64,000 nt of DNA from positions 124,001 to 188,000 of the forward strand of contig NZ_JSVC01000013.1 in NCBI RefSeq assembly GCF_000814475.1. The letters are read 5' to 3'. The notes beneath the pieces were generated by a model, which searched no databases, was not told the origin of the DNA, and saw only the letters and a program-made list of their open reading frames with translations. Of the stretch, positions 35,264-43,854 are shown piece by piece (position 1 is the first letter of the stretch; the number at the start of each line of letters is the position of its first letter). The position numbers and the translations under genes were made by a program. The stretch comes from Flavihumibacter solisilvae (GTDB taxonomy: Bacteria; Bacteroidota; Bacteroidia; Chitinophagales; Chitinophagaceae).

Positions 35264-35725
35264 TCATTTATTGTCCTGCTGTCCGAGTTTGCCCAGTATC
35301 TGCGCGATCAGTTCGCTTTGGTTTTCTAAATGATATAAGATCGTTTCAATTTCAGTTTCTGCTTTCTTGTTGATGGCAAAGTCCTGTTCTGCCCTGAGTT
35401 CGGCATGCCTGGTCAGTAGGTTCTGTCCGACCATGATCAATGGCATCAGGAAGATCTGGATCATGTTCGATATGAACAGCCATAACACGAAAGCCGGGAA
35501 AGGATCGAACCGTAGTGATTTTGGAGCCAGCGTATTCCATCCAAGCCAGGAAATTGTCCAGCAAAGGATTATGATGAAAAATCCCATGCTTCCAACATGA
35601 TTTGTGATCCACAGCGCGAGCCTATCAAGAGATTTTAGCTTTTCTTTGTGCCTGACATTAATATTGTGGATAGGAGCGAAGCGCTTTTTTATTTCCTCGA
35701 CGGAGGGCAGTCCCTGGTGTTTCAT
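35264..35725 (-). CDS. DUF1003 membrane protein
   Basis: 153 residues from the ATG at 35725 (MKHQGLPSVEEIKKRF). Two hydrophobic helices: VGSMGFFIIILCWTISWLGW and FPAFVLWLFISNMIQIFLMPLIM. The pattern RFDPFPAF and VGQNLLTRHAELRAEQDF is diagnostic of DUF1003. The family sits in the cytoplasmic membrane and has no known activity. It is probably co-transcribed with the DUF4062 gene. Confidence 0.87.
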   Translation of the reverse strand: MKHQGLPSVEEIKKRFAPIHNINVRHKEKLKSLDRLALWITNHVGSMGFFIIILCWTISWLGWNTLAPKSLRFDPFPAFVLWLFISNMIQIFLMPLIMVGQNLLTRHAELRAEQDFAINKKAETEIETILYHLENQSELIAQILGKLGQQDNK

Positions 35726-35773
35726 ACATAAACCACTTGAGTTAAGGGATGCCAACAAGTTACTGATAAATCC

Positions 35774-37048
35774 CTATAACCTTCTCTTAACCCTGAACTT
35801 ACCGGTTATCGATTTCCGTGGCGGATTATAACCAATGGAATACCAGATCTCGGCCGTGAATTCCCCTTCCACATAATCGCCAACATTACCATAACGTGTA
35901 AGCTTTACGCTTCCGGAAGAATGCGCTTCGTCACATTTTTCACAGGGGAACCTGCTCGACACCCAATCGAATTCATCACCCATATTTACATGTATATACG
36001 CCTGGTCATCTTCGAGCCCGAAAGGATAGGAGCGTGTGCCAAAGGATTCTCCCAGCAGCCTCACCAGGATGTGCTGACCGCTTTTCATCTCCGCACTCAC
36101 GTAAAAATTATCCGCTTCCATTTCAATACAGGTTGGTGACGTACACCCGCTGCCGCCATTAACATGCGGAACGCCATCCAATGTATAAATGAAGTATTCG
36201 TCGGCTATTGTGGTAATTGGTGTAGTGAGGATGGCTACACCCGGCCTTGCATTGTTATAAAAACTAATCGGAACGGAAACACTTACCAGTGCGGGATTCG
36301 TTGCGGGAATTTCACCAGGTGCTTTATAACCACATTTGATCCCCGAAGGTTGGATGCTTCCCTGGCCGGCAGCGAGGCTCCAGCTGACCTTTGATGCATT
36401 TCTGCCGTTATAGTCTTGCAGGTCACCGATCGGGTAGTCGGTAGTCAGTGGCGCGAGCAGCGAGCCCAGGTACCATTGCAGCTTAAGGTTGGCGGTTTCA
36501 TTCGGTTGCATTTCAGTTTTGTCAGCAGTTACTTTTAATAATTCAACGATGGTCCAGTCACTGAAATGAGAAGTCTGAACGGACAGGATTTTCGTGTCCT
36601 CATCGAGTACGGTCTTGTGGGCAATGTTGTAATAGCCATCCTTGTCCTGGTATGCCAGGTACATCAGTCCAGGTGCCGTACCTTCCATATCAAGTTCTTC
36701 GTAAGAATAAATTATCGTTACGGGGCTTTTGAAATCTACGTTTTCCGGCAGCAACCTGAATGATTGTGCCCTGCTTCCCGGTAATGTGTTCTGCACTTCC
36801 TGGAGGCTAAAGTTCACAGGCGTGGTAACCGCTCCCTGCGGTACGACCAGCTTGATGTTGCCGCCCGGCATTTCCAACGTACCACCCGCTTCGCCTATTG
36901 TTTTGGTAACGGCAATGCCCAGTGGATTTCCGAATGGTCTTTTGACGGGTTCGTTATTTATACTGCCGGCAGGCTTGTCGCCGTTTTTTGTGCATGAGCA
37001 AAATGATGCAATTGCAATGCTTAAGAGAATAAGAAGTTTCGATTTCAT
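35774..37048 (-). CDS. ZU5-like domain lipoprotein (paralogue of 17236-18534)
   Basis: 424 residues. Lipobox FCSC in MKSKLLILLSIAIASFCSC. The core GEAGGTLEMPGGNIKLVVPQGAV and the closing QTSHFSDWTIVELLKV are the same blocks in the same order as in the paralogue, with a divergent C-terminal half that includes Cys-containing motifs (GSGCTSPTCIE and PCEKCDEAHSSG). The arrangement suggests a surface display module with variable ends. Confidence 0.82.
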   Translation of the reverse strand: MKSKLLILLSIAIASFCSCTKNGDKPAGSINNEPVKRPFGNPLGIAVTKTIGEAGGTLEMPGGNIKLVVPQGAVTTPVNFSLQEVQNTLPGSRAQSFRLLPENVDFKSPVTIIYSYEELDMEGTAPGLMYLAYQDKDGYYNIAHKTVLDEDTKILSVQTSHFSDWTIVELLKVTADKTEMQPNETANLKLQWYLGSLLAPLTTDYPIGDLQDYNGRNASKVSWSLAAGQGSIQPSGIKCGYKAPGEIPATNPALVSVSVPISFYNNARPGVAILTTPITTIADEYFIYTLDGVPHVNGGSGCTSPTCIEMEADNFYVSAEMKSGQHILVRLLGESFGTRSYPFGLEDDQAYIHVNMGDEFDWVSSRFPCEKCDEAHSSGSVKLTRYGNVGDYVEGEFTAEIWYSIGYNPPRKSITGKFRVKRRL

Positions 37049-37444
37049 GTGATGTAGGTTTAATCAGTAAGCGCGCAAGTTGCATTTCATTTATGGTAAT
37101 CTGGGCCGCGAATGAAGCAACAGGGCAAATTCACCTACGAGCAGGCGATTCCGGGTAATGAACCGTTCCGGCGCCGCAGCGTTGCTGAAGTTTACAACTC
37201 CTTTATATTCATCCGGAAAAAATGAATGATATATGGAAACTCCCGGCCGACACATGACAAAGTCATGGTCGGACCGGGAGATCACCGTTATCAAAACAAC
37301 CATCAAATTATTGAACTGGTCTCATCGACCTGAAAGCGGCGCGCATTTCTTCTGCGAGTTGCCACCTTAAAATTTCCTAATTCTATCGCCAGGTGTTAGG
37401 TTGATAGATGGTTTTGTCGTTGTATAACTTCCGCTATTGATAAG
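37049..37444. other. Gene-poor interval with a long hairpin
   Basis: About 395 bp between the lipoprotein gene and the nitrilase gene, with no convincing coding gene; a 71-codon frame on the minus strand reads through the hairpin at 37241-37279 and I do not call it. No promoter is seen. Confidence 0.6.
37241..37279. repeat. Long palindromic hairpin element
   Basis: Left arm TCCCGG-CCGAC-A-CATGAC and right arm GTCATG-GTCGG-A-CCGGGA pair over 17 bp with two single-base bulges around an AAA loop. There is no T-tract on either side, so it is not a standard terminator. It looks like a REP-type palindromic unit. I see only one copy in this window, so the repeat status is inference. Confidence 0.5.
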
Positions 37445-38416
37445 TTATTCACTTACTGACTTATTCACTTCCTGCACATACTCCGCGGGCGTCCGGTCAA
37501 TTAACAGGCTCAGCAGCTCCGGCCGGTTATAATGTCCTTTCAGATCCATCAGTCGCTTGCGCTTTTCGATCAGGTTAAAATCGAGGTCGGCGATTACAAA
37601 GCCTTCGCCACTGCGGATAGGTTCGCCTATTATTGTACCATCGGGTGCGATGATCGCGGTGAAGTTTCCACCGGAGATGGGACCGATCGGGCTACCGGTG
37701 TCCTTCATGATCTGTGCCTGCTGATCAGCATCGAGCCATGCAGTCGAACTAACTACGAATGCAGCAGATTCCAAAGCATGCTGACGTACACTCACTTCTA
37801 TTTGCTGGCTGAACAGCTCACCGAAACTGGAACCGGGATACATAGCCGCATGGATCTGTTCTCCATCAGCGATCATTGCGTAACGTGCCAGTGGGTTGTA
37901 ATGCTCCCAGCAGGCGAGTTGCCCAATCCGGCCTGCTTTGCTGTCAACAGCACGAAGACCCGAGCCATCGCCCTGTCCCCATACCATACGCTCGTGATAA
38001 GTGGGGGTGATTTTCCTGCGACGCTGGATCAATGTGCCATCTGCGTCGAAGAGAAGTTGGGTATTATACAGTGACCCGCCGTCGCGTTCGTTGACACCTA
38101 TCGACACTACTATTCCGGCTTCCCTGGCTGCTTCGCCAATGGCATCGGTAGTGGCCGACGGAACTGTCACGGCTTCTTCCATCAGTTTCAGGTGTTGCTC
38201 CGCTTGCATATATGGAGGCTGAACAAATGAGAAGTAGGGGTAATAAGGGATAAAGGTTTCGGGAAACACTGCGAACTGTACACCCTGCTTACCCAGCTCA
38301 CGGATAGTGTTCACAACTTTCTGGGTAGTGCCTTCGCGACTGTAAAGCACGGGACTGATCTGCACTGCAGCTGCCCTTACTACGGTGCTGCTGTTGTTGT
38401 TTGTTGAATGGCTCAT
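37445..38416 (-). CDS. Nitrilase-family carbon-nitrogen hydrolase
   Basis: 323 residues from the ATG at 38416; the longer frame to 38452 overlaps the DUF2798 end and lacks a clear start. Catalytic Glu in VFPETFIPYYPYFSF, Lys in RRKITPTYHERMVWG, and Cys in LACWEHYNPLARYA. This is the aliphatic nitrilase/cyanide-hydratase type, converting nitriles to carboxylic acids and ammonia. It is the second gene of a TetR-controlled operon behind DUF2798 (20 bp gap). The substrate nitrile is unknown. Confidence 0.9.
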   Translation of the reverse strand: MSHSTNNNSSTVVRAAAVQISPVLYSREGTTQKVVNTIRELGKQGVQFAVFPETFIPYYPYFSFVQPPYMQAEQHLKLMEEAVTVPSATTDAIGEAAREAGIVVSIGVNERDGGSLYNTQLLFDADGTLIQRRRKITPTYHERMVWGQGDGSGLRAVDSKAGRIGQLACWEHYNPLARYAMIADGEQIHAAMYPGSSFGELFSQQIEVSVRQHALESAAFVVSSTAWLDADQQAQIMKDTGSPIGPISGGNFTAIIAPDGTIIGEPIRSGEGFVIADLDFNLIEKRKRLMDLKGHYNRPELLSLLIDRTPAEYVQEVNKSVSE

Positions 38417-38435
38417 TGTATTTGTATTTGTTTGT

Positions 38436-38675
38436 TTAATTATCATCTTCATCTGCGATCAGGTGCTTCTTCAGCAGGAAGCCGACCAGTACCTGTACAC
38501 GTGGTGCTATAAAAAGCATTGCGAGAACTGCGAGGACATAGGATATTGACCATGACCGCAGCCAGATCGGGATAAACCTCGTTGTGAAGCCTACATTGAT
38601 GGCTATCAGTGTAAAAGAGATCATCGACGTAGTGATCATTGCCATAATAAGTGCAAAAATGAGTCTGTGTTTCAT
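38436..38675 (-). CDS. DUF2798 small membrane protein
   Basis: 79 residues with two hydrophobic helices (LIFALIMAMITTSMISFTLIA and ISYVLAVLAMLFIAPRVQ), in the DUF2798 family. The CGGTAT/ATACCG operator sits 6 bp upstream of its start codon. It is the first gene of the nitrilase operon. Function unknown; a small transporter or a partner of the nitrilase is conceivable. Confidence 0.87.
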   Translation of the reverse strand: MKHRLIFALIMAMITTSMISFTLIAINVGFTTRFIPIWLRSWSISYVLAVLAMLFIAPRVQVLVGFLLKKHLIADEDDN

Positions 38676-38680
38676 GTTAA

Positions 38681-38694
38681 ATACCGGTCGGTAT
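38681..38694 (-). promoter_or_regulatory. TetR operator, site 1 (DUF2798-nitrilase promoter)
   Basis: ATACCG-GT-CGGTAT, 14 bp. On the minus strand a TTTG -33 candidate (38704-38707) lies 9 bp upstream of it. The half-sites are identical to those of the operator at 39321-39338 in front of the tetR gene. Confidence 0.75.
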
Positions 38695-38714
38695 ATTTTG
38701 TTTCAAATAAAAGA

Positions 38715-39296
38715 TTAGAGCTGGTCAACGAGGTTTCGGAAAGTCTTCATGATGTGGGGGCCGGTGGATTTGCCTGTTGCTTTGGAGATCATAATTCCAC
38801 CTTCCAGCAATGCAATGAGTGAGATGGCAACCTGTTCGGGGTCAATATTTTTTGAGAACTCTTTGTTTTCTATGCCTTCCTGGATGATTCGGATAAAGTT
38901 CTTTTTCCAGGTATTGATTGCGCCGGCTACTTTCACCTGTAGTTCGGGATGGGTATCATCGGCTTCGGTAGCGGTATTAAGGATGGGACAACCGCCAACG
39001 GGAAAATTGTATTTATCAGGATTTGTATATACTTCACCATATGCCATCAATTTATTTTTTGCGGAGATGCTTTCGGCGACTTTTGGATAAACGATTGAAC
39101 GGATCTTGTTCACGTTGTACTCAAATGCAGCTACTGCTACTTCATCTTTATTGGCAAAGTTGCCATAAATACTTCCTTTCGTTAGCCTGGTAGCATCTGT
39201 CATATCATTAAGGGATGTTCCGGCGTATCCTTTGCTGTTGAACAGTGGTGCTGTCTTTTCTATAATGAATGCCTTTGTTTGTTCGCTCTTTCCCAT
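38715..39296 (-). CDS. TetR/AcrR-family repressor of the nitrilase operon
   Basis: 193 residues from the ATG at 39296. The N-terminal HTH is KTAPLFNSKGYAGTSLNDMTDATRLTKGSIYGNFANKDEV-like: recognition segment TKGSIYGNF. The ligand-binding domain follows, with a GGCPILNTATEADD segment. Its own promoter carries an 18-bp perfect palindrome (39321-39338) and the DUF2798 promoter carries the same half-sites, so it most likely represses both. An inducer, perhaps a nitrile or aromatic, is inferred. Confidence 0.9.
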   Translation of the reverse strand: MGKSEQTKAFIIEKTAPLFNSKGYAGTSLNDMTDATRLTKGSIYGNFANKDEVAVAAFEYNVNKIRSIVYPKVAESISAKNKLMAYGEVYTNPDKYNFPVGGCPILNTATEADDTHPELQVKVAGAINTWKKNFIRIIQEGIENKEFSKNIDPEQVAISLIALLEGGIMISKATGKSTGPHIMKTFRNLVDQL

Positions 39297-39320
39297 TTGA
39301 TTTCGATTGCGGATGTAAAG

Positions 39321-39338
39321 ATATACCGATCGGTATAT
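39321..39338 (-). promoter_or_regulatory. TetR operator, site 2 (tetR autoregulation)
   Basis: ATATACCGATCGGTATAT, a perfect 18-bp palindrome, lies 25 bp before the tetR start codon and just downstream of a TTTG -33 candidate (39345-39348). Binding would block polymerase. It matches site 1 at 38681. Confidence 0.85.
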
Positions 39339-39394
39339 TCTGTCCAAATTAATATTGTTTAAAGTTTGTTAAGTGTCGCAACCAGACACTGGCT

Positions 39395-39787
39395 CTACAC
39401 CTGCGCCACAATCTTTATTTCAATCAGTTGGCCCGGTATGGCCAATCCACTGATTACCACCATCGTACTGGCAATTTGTTTGGGATCGGAATAAAACTGT
39501 TTCCCGTATTTTTTCCGTGCCTGGAAGCCGCTTGCCATATCAGTAACATATATGACTTCCTCAACAACGTCGTCCATTGTCATCCCATAATTCTCCAGGA
39601 TCTTTTTGATATTACCGTAGGTTTTTAGAGTCTGGGCATCCATACCTTCGGCCATATTGCCTTTGTCATCGTGACCTAACTGGCCTGAGATCCAGACCGT
39701 ATTCCCTTTTTTAACTGCCTGGGCATAGCCATATTCTTCTTCCCAGGGCATCTGCAATGATTGGACTTGCCTGTCAGTCTTTGCCAT
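39395..39787 (-). CDS. RidA/YjgF-family protein
   Basis: 130 residues with the Rid fold: GYAQAVKKGNTVWISGQLGHDDKGNMAEGMDAQTLKTYGNI-type N-terminus and a VISGLAIPGQLIEIKIVAQV ending. RidA-type enzymes hydrolyse reactive imines and enamines made by PLP enzymes; this one keeps the trimer-core pattern but the usual active-site Arg near the C-terminus is not obvious. It is divergent from the AraC regulator. Confidence 0.85.
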   Translation of the reverse strand: MAKTDRQVQSLQMPWEEEYGYAQAVKKGNTVWISGQLGHDDKGNMAEGMDAQTLKTYGNIKKILENYGMTMDDVVEEVIYVTDMASGFQARKKYGKQFYSDPKQIASTMVVISGLAIPGQLIEIKIVAQV

Positions 39788-39919
39788 AAGACTACATTTA
39801 AACGGTTAAATAATGGGGTAGGGACGAAACGGGCTCCAAAATTAAGGTAAAGGTGCCGGGAACTGGGATTTGTCCACCAATTACAGCGAATAGTAGGGTG
39901 ATCCGCGGTTCCGGCGTGC

Positions 39920-39927
39920 TAATTTTG
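39920..39927 (+). promoter_or_regulatory. Candidate -7 box for the AraC-efflux operon
   Basis: TAATTTTG matches TAnnTTTG and lies 23 bp before the ATG at 39950. The -33 element is weak. Confidence 0.35.
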
Positions 39928-39949
39928 CTGTGTAGTTTAACCGAATGTG

Positions 39950-40822
39950 ATGAAAGGCAAAATCCCCATCTGGCAATTAAGGGAAAATATCTCCGGAGTC
40001 CGGATCGAAAGGATCAACGAAGATTTTATTTCCTCCAGGTTTGATGACATCAGCCAGTTGCACCGCAACGACCACTTCATCTGCATATTGCTGACATCAG
40101 GCGCGGCAGAACTGTTGGTTGATTTTCAGCAGATGCATATAGATCATGAAAAACTCGCGTTTCTCGTGCCCGGGCAAATCCAGCGGGCAGTAAATTTCGA
40201 TGAAAGCAGCCAGGGCTGGATCCTGTTCCTGGACAATAAACTGGTGGACGAACATGCGCGGCTGATGATTGAAGATTCATTATTGAAAGGACAGCTGCTG
40301 GAATTGTCAAAGCCGGACCTGGAATGGTACACGCGCTATTTTGATTTGCTGTTCCGAACCTACGAGGATACTACGTTGGGAAGTCTGCACAAACAGGCGG
40401 TCAATGCATTTGTTGCACCATGTGTTTATAAAATCGCTGCTGCATTCCAGGCAAATACAGAAAGCTTGTCCGGACTGTATTCACAGCGTAGCATTGAGCT
40501 TACCAGGAACTTCAAGCGACTGATCAGGAAACACTACCGCGAACTGAAGAAGCCAAGTGACTATGCCGGACAATTGAATATTTCCATCAGTTATCTTAAT
40601 GATACTATCAAAGCCGTAACAGGCTTTACCACAACTTATTTTATCCAGCAGGAAATGCTGCGGGAAGGACAACGGTTGCTCTGCTACACCGACTTAAGCA
40701 TAAAGGAGGTCGCTGACTACCTGGGTTACGAAGATGATAAATATTTCAACCGGGTGTTTACCAAACTCGCGGGGGTTTCACCGGGACAGTTCCGGAACAT
40801 TTTCAAATCGTATAAACGATAA
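39950..40822 (+). CDS. AraC-family transcriptional regulator
   Basis: 290 residues. N-terminal cupin-like sensing domain (FICILLTSGAAELLVDFQQMHIDHEKLAFLVPG) and two C-terminal helix-turn-helix motifs (YAGQLNISISYLNDTIKAVTG and KEVADYLGYEDDKYFNRVFTKLAGVSPGQF). It heads a plus-strand run into DUF2652 and the efflux genes with only an 11-bp gap, so it likely controls this operon, perhaps in response to a pump substrate. Confidence 0.9.
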   Translation: MKGKIPIWQLRENISGVRIERINEDFISSRFDDISQLHRNDHFICILLTSGAAELLVDFQQMHIDHEKLAFLVPGQIQRAVNFDESSQGWILFLDNKLVDEHARLMIEDSLLKGQLLELSKPDLEWYTRYFDLLFRTYEDTTLGSLHKQAVNAFVAPCVYKIAAAFQANTESLSGLYSQRSIELTRNFKRLIRKHYRELKKPSDYAGQLNISISYLNDTIKAVTGFTTTYFIQQEMLREGQRLLCYTDLSIKEVADYLGYEDDKYFNRVFTKLAGVSPGQFRNIFKSYKR

Positions 40823-40833
40823 ATTCAATCATT

Positions 40834-41472
40834 TTGGCAAGATCAATAACGCAGCGGGAGGGTATCATCTTCATCCCGGACATAAGTGGTTTTACAAAAT
40901 TTGTCCACGACATGGATATGGTAAGCGGCAGGCAGATCGCTTCTGAATTATTGTCTATAATCCTGCATGCTAATTTCCTGGGTCTGCAGGTTTCCGAGAT
41001 AGAAGGCGATGCGATCCTGTTTTACAAGTATGGGCCGCCTCCAAAGTTTCAGCAGATCATGAAACAATATGAGTTAATGTTAATCGCTTTCAAAAAAAGA
41101 TTGCGGGAGTTGCATGGTAACAGGCGGCTCTCGAACCTGGAATTATCCCTGAAATCAGTGGTCCATTTTGGCCCGATCGCTGAATACAAACTCTATGGAT
41201 TCAAAAAGTTATATGGGGAAGTGATCCTGGAAGCCCACCAGCTTTTGAAGAACAATATTCCAAGCCACAGTTACATACTGGCAACCCAGGACCTGCTGAA
41301 TGAAATGCAAAAAACAGATGAGCTGCTATTACCACAATGGGTGAAAGTGATGGACGTGCCAACAGGCAGAAGTGCCACCGACTTGTCATTCACCTGTTTT
41401 CTTTACGACACAGAAATACTAAAAGCAAATGTGCTTCAAGATCAAAAAAACCGCAACAGGAAATATCACTAA
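40834..41472 (+). CDS. DUF2652 nucleotidyl-cyclase-like protein
   Basis: 212 residues, starting at TTG 40834. It resembles the class III cyclase fold: PD16ISGFT and EIEGD59AILF carry the two metal-binding Asp positions, and the later LYGEVILEAHQLLKN aligns with the cyclase VNxAARL motif, but the transition-state Asn and Arg are absent. It is probably a regulatory pseudo-cyclase. It ends inside the TolC gene (44 bp overlap), so it is tightly coupled to the efflux operon. Confidence 0.8.
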   Translation: MARSITQREGIIFIPDISGFTKFVHDMDMVSGRQIASELLSIILHANFLGLQVSEIEGDAILFYKYGPPPKFQQIMKQYELMLIAFKKRLRELHGNRRLSNLELSLKSVVHFGPIAEYKLYGFKKLYGEVILEAHQLLKNNIPSHSYILATQDLLNEMQKTDELLLPQWVKVMDVPTGRSATDLSFTCFLYDTEILKANVLQDQKNRNRKYH

Positions 41473-42787
41473 GACTGGTATCTTTCTCTTATCGCTTGTT
41501 GCATCGTTCAGCAGCGTGAACGCGCAGGTCACAGACAACGCGACCATTAAACTCTCGTTGCAGGAGGCGATCCGTTATGCAAAAGAATCAAATAAGCTGG
41601 TCAGTGTGTACAGAACTGAGGAAAGCGCTGTTCAATCCGACCTGCAGGATGCCGAAATGGGTGTATTGCCACGTATTACCAGTAATGCAGCGTACCAGCG
41701 TTACACCAGGATTACAATTTTTGATGGTGTGCTGGGAGATTCAAAACAGCTTTCAAAACCACCCAATTCAAATGCAGGAGCGTTAAACCTTGAAGCTTCT
41801 TTCAACCTGTATTCAGGTGGAAGGCACCGATCAATTGTCACAGATGCGCGCCATAAAACGGAACTTGCGTCTATCAATACTAAAGAACAGGAAGCGACTA
41901 TCGGTTTACAAGTCGCACTTCACTACCTGGAGATGGTCCGCTATTATTTCCAGGAACAGCTGATCAACGACCAGGTCGGCCGCGCAGAAACGCGTTCAAA
42001 AAATATCGCTTCTTTCTATGCAAATGGAAAAGTGACCAAAAGTGATTTACTACGGGCTGAAGTGTTGTTGTCTAATGCGCTCCTGGGTGAAACCACAAAT
42101 AAAAATGATTATGCCATCAGCAACCAGCGTCTCAACACCCTGTTGAACCTGGGTGCATCTACCCAAATCATTCCTGTTGATACTGCATCGCTAAACCTGC
42201 CAGACAGTGCAGAACTTGAAAATTTATTAAAGGACTATGCCGGCGCTTACGCTATACTAAAAGCGCGAAAACAAATTGACCTACAGGAGAACCGCGTAGC
42301 GCTGGCTAAATCTTTTAATCATCCCAGTATAGGCTTGTTTGGCGGATATGGTGTCAGCTACCCGAATACGGTCGTCTTTCCGCCTAAAGCTGAAACCTTT
42401 GCAGTTGGATTAGTGGGAGTGCGGGTATCGTACGAGATCTCGTCGTTGTACCACAACAAGTATAAGGTCAGGTCTGCAAAACTGAGGGAAACAGGATTGA
42501 AGCAACAACAGTCCTGGGTAACCGATAATATCCAGCAGGAAACCAGGACCCTGGCCATCAAATATTTCGAAGCGGTTAACCGGTTGCAGGTGATCCGGAA
42601 ATCCATCGAGCAGGCAGAAATCAACTACCAGATCCAGAATACAAAGTATGCCAACCAGTTGAGCCTGCTGACCGACCTGCTGGATGCCGACAACCTTTAC
42701 CAGGAGTCCAGATTCAATTATATCCAGGCGAATATTGCCGCATTATCAATCTATTACCGGTTGCTTTTTATTACCGGCAAACTCTAA
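41429..42787 (+). CDS. TolC-family outer-membrane efflux channel
   Basis: 452 residues with a signal peptide ending FSSVNAQ. Two OEP (outer efflux protein) repeats, marked by ISLQEAIRYA-type starts (LSLQEAIRYAKESNKLV) and a long helical tail (QIQNTKYANQLSLLTDLLDADNLYQES). It forms the outer-membrane channel of a tripartite pump. The start codon lies inside the DUF2652 gene. Followed by HlyD (12 bp) and MFS (5 bp). Confidence 0.92.
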   Translation: MCFKIKKTATGNITKTGIFLLSLVASFSSVNAQVTDNATIKLSLQEAIRYAKESNKLVSVYRTEESAVQSDLQDAEMGVLPRITSNAAYQRYTRITIFDGVLGDSKQLSKPPNSNAGALNLEASFNLYSGGRHRSIVTDARHKTELASINTKEQEATIGLQVALHYLEMVRYYFQEQLINDQVGRAETRSKNIASFYANGKVTKSDLLRAEVLLSNALLGETTNKNDYAISNQRLNTLLNLGASTQIIPVDTASLNLPDSAELENLLKDYAGAYAILKARKQIDLQENRVALAKSFNHPSIGLFGGYGVSYPNTVVFPPKAETFAVGLVGVRVSYEISSLYHNKYKVRSAKLRETGLKQQQSWVTDNIQQETRTLAIKYFEAVNRLQVIRKSIEQAEINYQIQNTKYANQLSLLTDLLDADNLYQESRFNYIQANIAALSIYYRLLFITGKL

Positions 42788-42799
42788 GCATAAAACATC

Positions 42800-43849
42800 A
42801 TGGAAACCAGGAAGAACAAAAAACGGGGTTTAACTGGCTGGATCACTATGAGCGTTGCTTTGTCTGTCATAGTTATCGCGCTCTTTTATTTCGCCCGCTA
42901 CCTGTCGGTTGCGCGCGAGTATGAAACCACGAACGACGCACAGGTGGATGCATATATCAACCCGGTTTCTGCCCGGGCTGGTGGATTCATAAAAGAAGTG
43001 TTGTTCAGCGAACACGAAAAAGTAACACAGGGCGACACGCTGGTCATTCTCGATAACAGTGAGTATCTCCAGAAGGTGAAGGAAGCTGAGGCAATACTGG
43101 AAGACACCAGGGCGCAACAGGAGATCCTGGATGCGGGAATCCGATCTGCGCAGGCTTCCACGCTCGTAAACCGCGACCAGATCAATTCTGCAAAAGCCAG
43201 GCTCTGGCAACAGGAGCAGGACGTAAAGCGGTTCAGCAACCTGTTAAAAGATGAAGCAGTAACACTGGCTGATTATGAAACAGTGCAAACGAAATATGAT
43301 GTGTCCAAAAGTGATTACAGCGCTGCCATCAATAGTTTAAAGACTGGCGACAGCAAAGTGCGTGAGTTGCAATCGAGATACAATTCGCTCTTTGCAGCGC
43401 GAAAACGGGCCGAGGCATTGCTCGACCTTGCAAGGCTTAACCTTGGTTATACAGTTATAACCTCGCCGTATAGCGGATATACCGGAAGGAAAAATATTCT
43501 CGAAGGGCAGCAGGTACAGGCCGGGCAGCCACTTGTATCCATCGTTAATACAAATGACAAATGGGTCATCGCCAATTTCAAGGAGACGCAGGTAACGGGT
43601 ATGTACTCCGGGCAGCCGGTGCAGGTGGAAGCGGATGCGATTCCCGGCAGGATCTTCGAGGCGCATATCGAAGCCATATCGGCATCCACCGGTTCAAAGA
43701 TCTCGCTTTTGCCGGCAGATAATTCCACTGGCAACTTTGTCAAGATCATCCAGCGGGTGCCGGTGAAAATAGTCTTTAATGATCCTGGTGTGGAGGAACT
43801 AAAGGCGGGAATGAACGTGAAGGTTACGGTTAAGAAGGCAACAAAATAG
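42800..43849 (+). CDS. HlyD/EmrA-family membrane fusion protein
   Basis: 349 residues: N-terminal membrane anchor (GWITMSVALSVIVIALFYFARYL), a biotinyl-lipoyl-like domain split around a coiled coil, and a beta-barrel. Signature YETTNDAQVDAYINPVSARAGGFI and LGYTVITSPYSGYTGRKNILEGQQV. It connects the MFS pump to TolC. Of the EmrA type, consistent with the following MFS transporter. Confidence 0.93.
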   Translation: METRKNKKRGLTGWITMSVALSVIVIALFYFARYLSVAREYETTNDAQVDAYINPVSARAGGFIKEVLFSEHEKVTQGDTLVILDNSEYLQKVKEAEAILEDTRAQQEILDAGIRSAQASTLVNRDQINSAKARLWQQEQDVKRFSNLLKDEAVTLADYETVQTKYDVSKSDYSAAINSLKTGDSKVRELQSRYNSLFAARKRAEALLDLARLNLGYTVITSPYSGYTGRKNILEGQQVQAGQPLVSIVNTNDKWVIANFKETQVTGMYSGQPVQVEADAIPGRIFEAHIEAISASTGSKISLLPADNSTGNFVKIIQRVPVKIVFNDPGVEELKAGMNVKVTVKKATK

Positions 43850-43854
43850 AAGCG

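Noticed and set aside
37091-37306. 71-codon ORF on the minus strand through the hairpin
   Set aside because: It reads straight through the palindrome, has no recognisable domain or start signal, and is best explained by the repeat.
37532-38074. Plus-strand ORF of 180 codons opposite the nitrilase gene
   Set aside because: The nitrilase motifs on the minus strand are complete; this one has no recognisable features.
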